From: Pseudomonadota bacterium
GTDB taxonomy: Bacteria > Myxococcota_A > Polyangia > Polyangiales > Polyangiaceae
Direction: 5' to 3'
Length of the DNA stretch: 64,000 bases
Assembly: GCA_023398955.1 (NCBI GenBank)
Contig: JAEWRL010000026.1
Coordinates: forward strand, 30,517 to 94,516
Of this stretch, positions 50,931 to 59,280 are shown in pieces; position 1 is the first letter of the stretch, and every line of letters starts with the position of its first letter. The translations under genes and the position numbers were made by a program. A model generated the notes under the pieces. It was not told the DNA's origin, searched no databases, and saw nothing but the letters and a program-made list of their open reading frames with translations.

Positions 50931-51536
50931 TCAGATGGTCTCGCCAGGTTGCACGGTGGGGCGCGTGCCGCCAGTCCTTCGGGCGAGCCACACCAAGTTG
51001 TCAGCAAACCGATCGATGGTGCGGAGTGCCTCGGCGTCGTTCTCGACGGCACCCGGCTCCCGCGCGAGACCGACATTCCAATACGTCGAGCCCGGGACCA
51101 CCATGTCGTTGATCATGTACCACATGAGCAACTGAGCATACGTGAAGTTGTGCCCGGCACGCCGTGCGACGGCGATCGGGCCGCCCACCTTGCGTGACAG
51201 TGCGCCCCCCTCGGAGCCTGACACATACCCGGCACGGTCCAGAAAGGACATGAGCGCAGGTGAGGCCGAGCCGAAGTAAACCGGAGAGCCGACGACGATG
51301 ATATCCGCGTGCTTGAGCTCCTCGTAGATCGGCTGGAAATCGTCGCTCAGCGTGCAGGTCCCATCCATCAGCTTGAAGCAATCCCCGCACGCGCTGCAGC
51401 CGAGGATACTCAAGCTCGTCAGGGAGACGAGCTTGGTCCTCACCCCTTGGTCCTGCATCCGTCCGAGGCATCGCCTCAGCAAGAGGTTAGTGTTCCCGTT
51501 TTCGCGGGGGCTTCCCGAGAATCCCATCGCAAGCAT
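50931..51536 (-). CDS. Flavodoxin-like NAD(P)H-dependent FMN reductase
   Basis: 201 residues. The FMN phosphate-binding loop is 'MGFSGSPRENGNTNLLLRR'. A Cys-rich insertion 'LGCSACGDCFKLMDGTC' and the loop 'HADIIVVGSPVYFGSASP' are typical of iron-sulfur flavoproteins and related NADPH-dependent reductases of this size. 'CSACGDCFK' could hold a metal or cluster, but the spacing is short of a classical ferredoxin motif. AAGGAG lies 10 nt before ATG 51536. It stands alone between two lipoprotein/cytochrome genes. Confidence 0.85.
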   Translation of the reverse strand: MLAMGFSGSPRENGNTNLLLRRCLGRMQDQGVRTKLVSLTSLSILGCSACGDCFKLMDGTCTLSDDFQPIYEELKHADIIVVGSPVYFGSASPALMSFLDRAGYVSGSEGGALSRKVGGPIAVARRAGHNFTYAQLLMWYMINDMVVPGSTYWNVGLAREPGAVENDAEALRTIDRFADNLVWLARRTGGTRPTVQPGETI

Positions 51537-51725
51537 TGGCTGTCATCTCCTTGTTTCCGCAGGATGACTACCCCGGTAGGCGCGACGATGCCAGGCGCGC
51601 GCAGTACCGAAACGGTGGCGCTTGCCGTGAACCGGAGAAGACGCATCAAGGACGGCAATCTGGACGCCCTCGGTGGCCGCTGGCGCTCCTCCGGGTTCCG
51701 CCAGCATGGTACTCGATAGGGATCG

Positions 51726-52726
51726 CTAGCTGTTGCGGCGGCGCCTCACGAAGAGCAGGCCGAGGGCCGCCAAGCTCGCGAGGGGCCAGGAACCGGTCGA
51801 GGTCCCGCCTGCGGTGCGGCACCCGCATCCGTCGTCGTCGTCGTCATCATCGTCACCGACGAGTCCACCCGCCAACCCCGCTTCGCCCGCGGTGCCACTC
51901 GTGGTTCCACCTTCACCCGTGTTGCCCGCCTCGCCAGTGCTACCCCCGGTGGCCAACGTGCCGGCCGTGCCCATTTCTCCGGCGGTACCCGCCCCTCCCG
52001 CATTAATGCCTGCCGTCCCGGCTGCGGCCTCTTGGCCCGCCATGCCTGCTGCCGCTACGGGTTGGCCCGCGCTCCCGGCTGCGCCGCCAATCTCTGCTGC
52101 TGTGCCTGCGGTGCCCGCCGTGCCTGCCGCTTCGCCCATTCCCGCTTGACCAGCAGCGCCCGCTCCGCGCCAGCGCCCGCGGCTGCGCCATCACAGTCCG
52201 GGTCTTCTCCGTCCGCGAGCAGGTCGCCGTCGTTGTCCAGCCCCAGGGGGCCTCCGGCGAAATCATCGTCGCAGGGATCGGTGAGGCTCGTGACGTCGGT
52301 GCCGTAGTAGGGGGGTAAGTCGGATTCGAGTCCGCCGTCGGCATCATCGTGGCAGCTGTTACAGTCCGTGACGGTCTCCGCCAGGACGTGGTGCGCTGCC
52401 AGCCCTCCAGGATTGTGACAGCCCGCGCAACCCGGACCGCCATTTGCCGAGCTCGAGAATCCCGGGTTATCGCCGTTGGAAGAGTGGCAATCCGTGCACG
52501 ACGCAGTCACCTCTTGGTGAACATCGTGAAGGTCTCCGTCCCAGGTTCCCTGTCCCGGTGTCAGCGAGGTGTAGTCATCCGCCGAAACGAAGTCCCCATG
52601 GCACCGGGCACAGTCATCAGCGTAGTTAGCGTTGGGTAGGGCCTGCGCTGCGCCCGCCGCCAACAGCGCGGCAACACACGTGAGCCCAGCGGAAGCCCAC
52701 CGCACAGTGAAAGTACTCCGTTGCAT
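51726..52726 (-). pseudogene. Tetraheme cytochrome with MYXO-CTERM tail, split by a frameshift
   Basis: The 5' frame (52726 to about 52160) encodes a signal peptide ('CVAALLAAGAAQA'), four CXXCH heme sites (CARCH 39-43, CTDCH 77-81, CAGCH 100-104, CNSCH 122-126) and a calcium-loop-like 'DNDGDLLADGEDPDCDG'. It then turns Arg/Gln-rich and stops at 52055. The other frame, from about 52165 to 51726, continues with a Gly/Ala/Thr-rich tether, an acidic 'DDDDDDDDGCGC' and a MYXO-CTERM tail ('SWPLASLAALGLLFVRRRR'). A MYXO-CTERM tail needs an N-terminal signal peptide, so the two frames are one gene. The shift is one base (a missing G) around 52158-52170. It may be a real mutation, a sequencing error or, less likely, recoding. 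Confidence 0.75.
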
Positions 52727-53397
52727 TAGTATTCCTCCTCAGGCAGGGTATTTCCTGGACGCCGTGCGGTACCCACCGCCGGACGACCCGTTCCAAAGGT
52801 TCTCACGGATCGAAACGAGCGTCACGTTCCTCGCCAGAATTCTCGAGCGAAGGTCAGCGCCGAAATTTTGGCGCAACGCAATGGAGAGGCCGAACTCCAC
52901 CGGGCGCGACAAATCTGCCACTTGGGCCTGTCTCGCCGCGCTCGGGTCCGAGGTCATGTGTGTCATTATGGTACTAGTTGCCTGCGTGGCGGCGCGATGA
53001 TAGCCATCGGCCCGGTCGCAAAGCAGCCGGTTCGTCGCCACGTGACTTGGTAGTCACTATGCGGATCCGCGGGAGCCGTGGCGACGCACGGTGGAGTGAC
53101 TATCGTCGACGAGAGGGATGGCGGCTCGCCTCAGGCTCCAGCAGGCGTGCCAGTCGGCATTCTGGCAGACGAGGTGATGGGTAACCATGGTCGACGAGGC
53201 GCCGCGTTGGAGCAGACGGCGACGTAGACGTCAGTGTCGTCCGAGTAGCTGGGGTTTCTCCGGCATCGTCACGAGTGTTGGGCGTGGATGTGCCCCACAA
53301 AAGGAGGTTTCAATGATGGAGCATACTGCCCGCTTTCACCACCGGACTCTGGTCGGCTACGCCGACGGCTTCTGCGCCGCCGCCACCGCCGCTCGCC
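52727..53397. other. Gene-poor region, about 670 nt
   Basis: No long credible gene. AAAAGGAGG at 53299-53307 is a strong Shine-Dalgarno sequence followed 5 nt later by ATG 53313, which opens only 38 codons (53313-53429, plus strand) ending inside the broken four-helix-bundle gene on the other strand. This may be the start of a gene that was cut off. Short direct and inverted oligomers near 53030-53170 are not regular enough to call. Confidence 0.4.
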
Positions 53398-53429
53398 GAG
53401 CTCCTGCTCCCGTGCGACTTGCTCGTTGA
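53313..53429 (+). CDS. 38-codon open frame behind a strong Shine-Dalgarno (gene remnant?)
   Basis: The product starts 'MMEHTARFHHRTLVGYADG' and then becomes Ala/Arg-rich, suggesting that only the first 20 or so codons are original. AAAAGGAGG precedes it at ideal spacing, which is rare by chance in this GC-rich DNA. It overlaps the antisense C-terminal part of the four-helix-bundle pseudogene. It could be a leader peptide, a remnant or a chance frame. Confidence 0.25.
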   Translation: MMEHTARFHHRTLVGYADGFCAAATAARRAPAPVRLAR

Positions 53430-53798
53430 GCTTCACGGATGCGTCGCGCGGCAGAGACTCGAGGTCGTGCGCCAGGAGTAGCTGGTGCTCGCGTTCGCTG
53501 GCGGACCCGGCAGCGCCGCTGAGGAATCTGGCGAGCTCCTTTTCGGTGTCGGCCGCATCCCATCGGCGATGTTGGAGGAAACAGAGATTGCCGACCTGCG
53601 CAGGTGAGCCGTGGGTCCGAAGCGCTCGTCAGATGGGAAGGACCGCGCTTCGCGCGAGGCCGCTACCCCAAAGATGCTCGCGCAATCGTCCAGGTGCGCG
53701 ACAATTGCCCTCGCCCATTTAGCGTCTGCTCGTCTGGCCACTGCTGTGTCCAGTGGACGGCTGGCCTGCGGGACCGCGAAAACTCTCCGTGCCCACAT
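53398..53798 (-). pseudogene. Frameshifted four-helix-bundle (23S rRNA-IVP type) protein
   Basis: In one frame the minus strand reads 'RSFPSDERFGPTAHLRRSA' and 'ISVSSNIADG', the core of helices 2-3 of the four-helix-bundle family (23S rRNA intervening-sequence protein type). After 'SNIADG' homology moves to another frame: 'DTEKELARFLSGAAGSASER' and 'HQLLLAHDLESLPRDASV', the expected continuation. The shift is a one-base loss near 53556-53563. The N-terminal helix ('VWQ.A' motif) is not recognisable, so the gene is probably degraded at both ends. A second member of the family lies at 63672. Confidence 0.65.
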
Positions 53799-53821
53799 CT
53801 CGAAACGAGCTCGGACATCTC

Positions 53822-54397
53822 ATGTCAACGGTGCAACGCTCCCCCTTGCTCAGGCGGGTTGGGTTGCTAGAGTCGCGCATGACGCATCTCGTAGGTGAGG
53901 TTGCATCGCACTGGGGTGGATACGATGCCAACGCCGTCGTGGCGGAGGCTGCCGCAAGGGTGGGGGTATCGCCCGAAAGGGTGAAGGACGTCCTTCGAGC
54001 CAGGGACTACTCCCTCGTAGAGCTTCAGTTCGAGCGCGACAGTGGGGTTTACCCGGAACTCGAACAGCAGACGCTGCCGGAGTTGATACAGCGAGCGAGG
54101 GTTGCTCTGGCGGAGGGTCCGATCACGTACGAGTACGTGACGCGCTTTATTCAGGCGGACACCGGGATTGAGCTTCCCGTGGTACTGGGTGTCCTTGCTG
54201 CGGAGTTGGGGTACATGCAGCGGATGGGGCTAGTCAGTCTGGAGACCGCCCAAGCGTACCGGTACTGGATGGCGCGGCGCCATGGCGCCATTCTGCCAGC
54301 CAAAGAGGTCGACATCCTGGAGGAGGTGGATCTCGGTCGAGAACTCGACCTCGCGAGCGCTATGGAGGCTTCGGTGAATAGCGATACGGTCCGCTGA
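53822..54397 (+). CDS. Hypothetical soluble protein
   Basis: About 191 residues, not recognised. It is acidic and mostly helical: 'HWGGYDANAVVAEAAARVG' followed by 'VSPERVKDVLRARDYSLVE' could be a helix-turn-helix-like or Acidobacterial/myxobacterial regulator N-terminus, but no recognition helix is convincing. 'GLVSLETAQAYRYWMARRH' and an acidic 'DILEEVDLGRELDLASAM' follow. ATG 53822 or 53879 could start it. It is divergent from the four-helix-bundle pseudogene. Confidence 0.6.
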   Translation: MSTVQRSPLLRRVGLLESRMTHLVGEVASHWGGYDANAVVAEAAARVGVSPERVKDVLRARDYSLVELQFERDSGVYPELEQQTLPELIQRARVALAEGPITYEYVTRFIQADTGIELPVVLGVLAAELGYMQRMGLVSLETAQAYRYWMARRHGAILPAKEVDILEEVDLGRELDLASAMEASVNSDTVR

Positions 54398-54661
54398 GGC
54401 GGGCCCGGCGGCGGTCTCGTCGGGTTCGCGGCCAATGGTGTCCTCGAGGCGTGGGCGGCGCCCCCTCTCCCCACCCTCTGAGAATACTGTGAAGGCAGTT
54501 GTCGAATTCCTCGCTGCGGGAGGCCGCACCAGTCACGTGGCACACCGGCATTTCGCTGTGCTGGCGCCGCTGCCTGCCAGGGACGAGGCTTGGCATTGAA
54601 GGTGCTTTACGCCCGTCGGTACCGAGCGGCCCTTACCGCTCGCTGAAAGGAATCCCCCTCG

Positions 54662-54919
54662 ATGACCTCCACCTTCATGACAGGCGTTCGTTCTGCAGCA
54701 TTCGCGCTCTCCCTGACCACGGGGGCGCTGGCGGTTGCCCCCAGTACTTCCGGGTTTCAGGCAAGCGGTTGCCACGGTAGCTGCTCCTGCGACAAGCACC
54801 AGTGCGCCAAGAAGTGCTCCTGTGAGCAGTGCTCTTGCGAAAAGGGCGACTGTGATGCGTCCTGTGGCTGCCGCAAAGCACCCGCCCCCACGAAGAGGGC
54901 ACCCAAGTCTTCGGGTTAG
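54662..54919 (+). CDS. Exported metallothionein-like Cys-rich peptide
   Basis: 85 residues. A Sec signal peptide covers about residues 1-30 ('SAAFALSLTTGALAVAPS'). The mature part has 11 cysteines in about 34 residues with C-x-C and C-x2-3-C spacing ('CHGSCSCDKHQCAKKCSCEQ' then 'CSCEKGDCDASCGC') plus two His, then a Lys/Pro tail. The spacing is metallothionein-like, but known bacterial metallothioneins are cytoplasmic, so an exported one would be unusual. It could bind Cu, Zn or Cd in the periplasm or outside. AAAGGAAT about 11 nt upstream is a fair ribosome binding site. No metal-transport gene is adjacent. Confidence 0.7.
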   Translation: MTSTFMTGVRSAAFALSLTTGALAVAPSTSGFQASGCHGSCSCDKHQCAKKCSCEQCSCEKGDCDASCGCRKAPAPTKRAPKSSG

Positions 54920-54994
54920 CAAGCCAACGCCCAAGCACGAGCGGCTCGCCTCGCTGCGGCGTGCCGCTCACCCCTTGAACCCAGGCACGCGGCT

Positions 54995-55516
54995 TCAGAT
55001 GCGCGCGGCCTGGCCCGTGCTGGATTCGATCTTCAATGCTCCCGCCTCATCCAAAACGGTCCTCGCCGTCGAGTGGGTTCGCGCGTCGTCAGTGGACACG
55101 ACCACGACCATGCCGTGCTCCTTCAGAGCTTTGGCATAGAATTTCGCTTCGTGCTCTGTCAGCCCAAGGCCGATGAGTCCGCCCAATGTCCCGCCTGCGG
55201 CCGCACCAGCCCCGGCCCCAGCGAGCGCCGCCACGAGGGGCCCTGCGGCGAGGACCCCCACGCCTGGCACGGCGAGCGCAGCGACCGTCGTCAAGCCCGC
55301 GATCAGGCTGCCGAGAATGCCGCCAGCGATACCGCCAACGGCCGCACCCTCTGCGGCCCGCGTGTGCTTCTGAATGGTGGCGAGCTGCTCTCGCGCTTGA
55401 TCGGATACGAGGACGCTGATGTCTGTCCTCGGTATCCCGGCCTGCACGAGCCGTTCAGTGGCTGTGTCAGCGCCGTTGACCGTCTTGAATGCTCCGAGCA
55501 CGTGCTTGCTCTTCAT
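54995..55516 (-). CDS. Glycine-zipper general stress protein-like membrane protein
   Basis: 173 residues. The N-terminal 60 residues ('VLGAFKTVNGADTATERLV', 'GIPRTDISVLVSD') match the 17M-like domain of general stress proteins. A Gly/Ala-rich hydrophobic hairpin follows ('AAVGGIAGGILGSLIAGLT', 'AALAGAGAGAAAGGTLGGLI'), a glycine zipper that likely inserts in the membrane. The C-terminus ('YAKALKEHGMVVVVSTDDA') is another alpha/beta segment. AAGGAG lies 8-9 nt before the ATG. Such proteins are usually stress-induced; the precise role is unknown. Confidence 0.78.
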   Translation of the reverse strand: MKSKHVLGAFKTVNGADTATERLVQAGIPRTDISVLVSDQAREQLATIQKHTRAAEGAAVGGIAGGILGSLIAGLTTVAALAVPGVGVLAAGPLVAALAGAGAGAAAGGTLGGLIGLGLTEHEAKFYAKALKEHGMVVVVSTDDARTHSTARTVLDEAGALKIESSTGQAARI

Positions 55517-55867
55517 AGCCGAAACTCCTTGTGGGGGGGAGCGCCATCAATGACGGGCGCCTGTTGGTGTTCAGCAAGCCTCGTGCCGCGATCCAGGCTG
55601 CACGTAAGTCTTCGAAATGTATGGTTTCTTACCGCCCACGACCAGGCAAACTCGCCACGCTAGGGGGCACAAACGCGACGCGGCTCCTCGTTTGCTCAAG
55701 AGCGGCGCGCACGGTCTCCGTTTCGGCCCCGGGCCCTTCGCCGTGCCCGCCGTTTTGCTGGGTGCCGTCTCACGTTTACCCGAGGACGGAGAGGACGGTC
55801 AGACAAAGAAGATGGGGCAAAGACGCGTTGACAGGTGTCGAGCCGCGACGCAGCTCAGGGCACTCGC
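55517..55867 (+). other. Divergent intergenic region, about 350 nt
   Basis: Separates the stress-protein gene (minus) from the methyltransferase gene (plus). Open frames here have shadow-like Arg/Pro composition. No RNA gene is seen. The 33 codons in frame upstream of ATG 55868 show no family sequence. Confidence 0.45.
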
Positions 55868-56665
55868 ATGCAGTACGTCCATGGCTACTCGAACGTCGAG
55901 TCGCGCCGCCTCTCTGACCAGGCTCGAACTCTGATCCACCTACTTCACGACGGCATTAGCTACCCGCCGGGCAGTCGTATCCTCGAGGCGGGCTGTGGTG
56001 TCGGCGCTCAGACAGTCACACTGGCCCGCCGCAACCCGAGTTGTACGATCGTGAGCGTCGACCGCTCGGAGGAGTCCATCGAGGCGGCCCGTGCCGCCGT
56101 CATCGAGCATCATCTGACGAACGTGGAGTTCGTTGTTGGTGATCTCTACGAGCTTCCCTTCGAGGCGGCTTCGTTCGATCACCTGTTCCTTTGCTTCGTT
56201 CTCGAGCATGTGAAAGCTCCACAAGCCATTCTAGAACGTCTGCTGGTCTCGATCGTCCCGGGGGGTACCGTCACCGTGATCGAGGGAGATCACGGATCGG
56301 CGTACTTTCACCCAGATAGCGAGGATGCCCGCGCCGCCATCGCCTGCCTCGTCGAGCTGCAGAGAAGGGCGGGCGGCAACGCGCTGATCGGCCGTGAGCT
56401 CTACCCTCTGCTTGTTCAAGCGGGGCTTCGCAGGGTACGCGTTGACCCTTTGCTCGTCTATGCGGATGCAAGCCGTCCAGAGCTGGTCGCCGGCTTCACG
56501 TTGGCCACCTTCACTGCCATGGTGCAAGGTGTGGAAGATGCCGTGCTGGGCAGCGGCATGATGACGCCGGAAGGGTGGCAACGAGCCATTGCCGCCCTGC
56601 GGCGGTGCGCCGAACCGAGCGGAACCTTCAACTACAGCTTCTTCCGCGGGGTCGGCGTGCGCTGA
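55868..56665 (+). CDS. Class I SAM-dependent methyltransferase
   Basis: About 265 residues. Motif I is 'RILEAGCGVGAQTVTLARR', followed by 'IVSVDRSEESIEAARAA', 'VEFVVGDLYELPFEAASFD' (motif II/III), and 'LVSIVPGGTVTVIEGDHG'. The 'MQYVHGYSNVESRRLSDQA' start is shared with small-molecule methyltransferases of the UbiE/arsenite type, in which Y-G-Y-S/D precedes the SAM domain. The substrate is unknown. ATG 55868 is chosen because conserved sequence begins there. It stands alone. Confidence 0.87.
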   Translation: MQYVHGYSNVESRRLSDQARTLIHLLHDGISYPPGSRILEAGCGVGAQTVTLARRNPSCTIVSVDRSEESIEAARAAVIEHHLTNVEFVVGDLYELPFEAASFDHLFLCFVLEHVKAPQAILERLLVSIVPGGTVTVIEGDHGSAYFHPDSEDARAAIACLVELQRRAGGNALIGRELYPLLVQAGLRRVRVDPLLVYADASRPELVAGFTLATFTAMVQGVEDAVLGSGMMTPEGWQRAIAALRRCAEPSGTFNYSFFRGVGVR

Positions 56666-56973
56666 CGCGCCGCGCTCACGGGCTCTGCGGCCTTCGCGCA
56701 GGCTGGACCTGGCGACCTTGATATCGCGCACCGGCGTTCCCTCGAGGGTCTCGAGGCGCGCACCCATAGGGCTTCACGGTCAAGAGCTCGACCTCCGTGG
56801 CACCGATGGGCGTCAGGCGGCGCGCGCCGGGTTACGGGACCTCGTCTCGCATTGGGACTAGCGTCTCTCTCTCTCTGGCGAGCCCTTAATTCGGCCCAAC
56901 TGGCGAACGTTCACCTGTAGTGCGCTGCTCAATCGCACGTCAGTGAGAGCGATGTCCGGCGCGGGCACACCTG
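56666..56973 (+). other. Intergenic region, about 310 nt, with a CT microsatellite
   Basis: Contains a short (CT)n run near 56864-56876 and nothing else recognised. It must hold the promoter of the metallopeptidase lipoprotein gene. GTG 56974 has no strong ribosome binding site. Confidence 0.5.
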
Positions 56974-59280
56974 GTGACAGTCTCAACCCTCCCCGTGATC
57001 ATTCTCGCTGCGCTTTGGGTCGCAGTTTCTGCTGGTTGTGGTGGCAAGCAGGACTCCGGGGCCTGGGACACCGCCGCCACTGACGATGGTGTGTTGGGTG
57101 CGACGGCGGGGGACACTGGCGACCCTCGATGGACGGGTCAAGCTGGCACCTCCGGGGACGGTACCCCAGTGGGGCGCAGCAGTGTTGGAGGGAGCGGCTC
57201 GCCCTTGTCGAACGGGGGGCAGTCGAGTCATGGCTTTGGTCTCAGTGGCGGTTCTGCGCTTGGTGGCACTGGTGGCAAGGTGCTCACCCCTCCTGGCGGC
57301 ACCCAGAGCGGTGGTTCGTCGGCGGGAGGCGCCGCGAGCGGAGGCGCTGGGCTGGCGGGAGGATTCGGCGCCTCGGGCGGCACCATGACGTCGCTTGGAG
57401 GGAGCATCGGAATGGGCGGGCACGACGGCGGCGCTGCGGGGGTTGTCAACCCTGGTGGCGTTGGCGGGGCTGATCGCACCGACCTGGGCCCCAGCGCAGG
57501 GGCGTCCGGACTGGGGGAGGCGAACGCGGGCGCATTTGGTGGTGGGGCAGCGCCTGTCGATGCGAGTGGCGGGACGTTCTCAGGCGGCGGCGCCCCCGGG
57601 GCGGAGGAGGGAGTCGGAGGCTTTGGGGAGGGGGGAGCAGCTATCGATGCATCGGGCGGGGAGACCAGCTCAGGCGGCAGCGCAGCCGTCGGGGAGGGCG
57701 GAGCAGGCGCGGCGAGCTCTGCGGGTGCCGCTGGCAGCGACCCGCTCCAGGCTCAACCGTGCGGAGATACGCCGCTCGAAGGGCGATGTGCCTCCAGCAC
57801 TCAACTCTGGACCTGTGCGGTGCCCAGCGGTGACGCGGAGCCGACCTTGGTCATCGAGGACTGTGCTCCAAACGAGGAGTGCGTCGAGATATCGTCCGGG
57901 GCCAGTTGTGAAGCGTTGCCGGGGACCTGTTCGGTGGCCGGTGCCAGCGAGTGCTCTGATGAGCGGACGTTGCGCCGCTGCAATGGGTTCGAGTGGGACA
58001 CCGTCGACTGCGGCGGACCTTGTCGAGAAACCGCCTTGGGCGCTTTCTGCCCCCCAGCCGTCGAGACGGCTCCCTACGCCGGGGCTCTTCAGTACGAGGC
58101 TCGCGCGCCCAATGCTGCATATACCAATTGGGACACGTCCCTGATGGAGCTTCCCGCCCGAGGCATGTTGGTCGTGAGTTTTCGCGGCGAGGAGTTCATC
58201 GACGCCACGCTGACCGACGCTGCTGGTGCCTTTACGTTGGAGGTGCCGTCGCCGCCACAGGTCGGTGATCGCGTACATGCGCTGCTCTTGCGGCCCAACG
58301 CCCTTGGTACCGCCTATCGGTTCGGCGTTGGTTTGCCCTATCTCGGTACTGGAACTCGCAGCATCTACATGGCTTCGAGCACCGCCTCGGGGATCTGGCA
58401 ATGGAGCTTGGACCCGGTCGAAACGCCCTCGGGTGGCACTCACCTCATCACTGAGGCTTTGGGCAGCGGTGCGGTCCACGTCTTCGACGTGATGGGCCGC
58501 GCCCACGACAGCACGGACTCGGAGTACGGCACGCCGGGACGCAGTCTCATCGTGTGGCTTCGCATGAACATGGATTGGCAGGAGTGCGGGGCCTGCTTCG
58601 TTGCCCTGCCAGCCCTCGCTGGTAACCTCTTCTTCCAGTCACAGATCTTCCTGCCCGCCACGGCGCAAGACCAAGCATTCTGGTCAGAGGCGGTCGTTGC
58701 CCATGAGCTCGGACACTGGGTTATGTGGTCCTATGGTGTGTCGCCCCGTGAGGGCGGAGCTCATTGCATCGGCGTGCCCACCTATCCGGGACAAGCATGG
58801 TCCGAAGGTTGGGCCACCGGCTTCTCGAGCTTGGTGCGGCAAGACGCGATCTACTACGACAAACAGTCGGGTACCATGTTCTGGATTGATATCAGCAGTC
58901 GACAGTCGGTCTTCGGCGCATGGACTCGACCAGCGCCGGAGGACGGTCTCCTGCAACTGATGGACGAGAACGAGGTGGCCAGCATGGTGTGGAGTCTCGC
59001 CTCCGACCGTGCCATCGGCACCTCTGCCGTTTTCGACGCGCTCGCTTCCTCGCGGATGAAGGTTGGTCCCTTCGACCGCGGCTACACACGCCACACGTGG
59101 ACGATGGACGGTTGCACTCGGACCTCGATCACTAACACTGGGGAGAGCGCTCCCATGGTCGCGGATTTCCTGGATGCGCTCGTGTGCGGCGGTGCTCCCG
59201 GCCGTGCCGTCGATGCCACAACGGAGCCTGCCTCCTTCTACCCCTACCCCAGCCAGGAGCCGCTATGCCGGGCTATGTGA
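56974..59280 (+). CDS. Lipoprotein zinc metallopeptidase with Gly-rich tether
   Basis: 768 residues from GTG 56974. A signal peptide ends in lipobox 'AVSAGCGG'. A Gly/Ser/Ala tether covers about residues 35-255. A Cys-rich module follows ('CASSTQLWTCAVPSGD', 'CSDERTLRRCNGFEW') that resembles the modules before the RCC1 propellers at 2311 and 7041. Then come a beta-rich region ('SFRGEEFIDATLTDAAGAF', like a carboxypeptidase-regulatory fold) and a metallopeptidase domain with 'VVAHELGHWVMWSYG' (HELGH, 577-581) and 'AWSEGWATGFS', where Glu may be the third zinc ligand (gluzincin). It is probably a surface or secreted protease. It overlaps the next lipoprotein gene by 16 nt. Confidence 0.82.
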   Translation: MTVSTLPVIILAALWVAVSAGCGGKQDSGAWDTAATDDGVLGATAGDTGDPRWTGQAGTSGDGTPVGRSSVGGSGSPLSNGGQSSHGFGLSGGSALGGTGGKVLTPPGGTQSGGSSAGGAASGGAGLAGGFGASGGTMTSLGGSIGMGGHDGGAAGVVNPGGVGGADRTDLGPSAGASGLGEANAGAFGGGAAPVDASGGTFSGGGAPGAEEGVGGFGEGGAAIDASGGETSSGGSAAVGEGGAGAASSAGAAGSDPLQAQPCGDTPLEGRCASSTQLWTCAVPSGDAEPTLVIEDCAPNEECVEISSGASCEALPGTCSVAGASECSDERTLRRCNGFEWDTVDCGGPCRETALGAFCPPAVETAPYAGALQYEARAPNAAYTNWDTSLMELPARGMLVVSFRGEEFIDATLTDAAGAFTLEVPSPPQVGDRVHALLLRPNALGTAYRFGVGLPYLGTGTRSIYMASSTASGIWQWSLDPVETPSGGTHLITEALGSGAVHVFDVMGRAHDSTDSEYGTPGRSLIVWLRMNMDWQECGACFVALPALAGNLFFQSQIFLPATAQDQAFWSEAVVAHELGHWVMWSYGVSPREGGAHCIGVPTYPGQAWSEGWATGFSSLVRQDAIYYDKQSGTMFWIDISSRQSVFGAWTRPAPEDGLLQLMDENEVASMVWSLASDRAIGTSAVFDALASSRMKVGPFDRGYTRHTWTMDGCTRTSITNTGESAPMVADFLDALVCGGAPGRAVDATTEPASFYPYPSQEPLCRAM

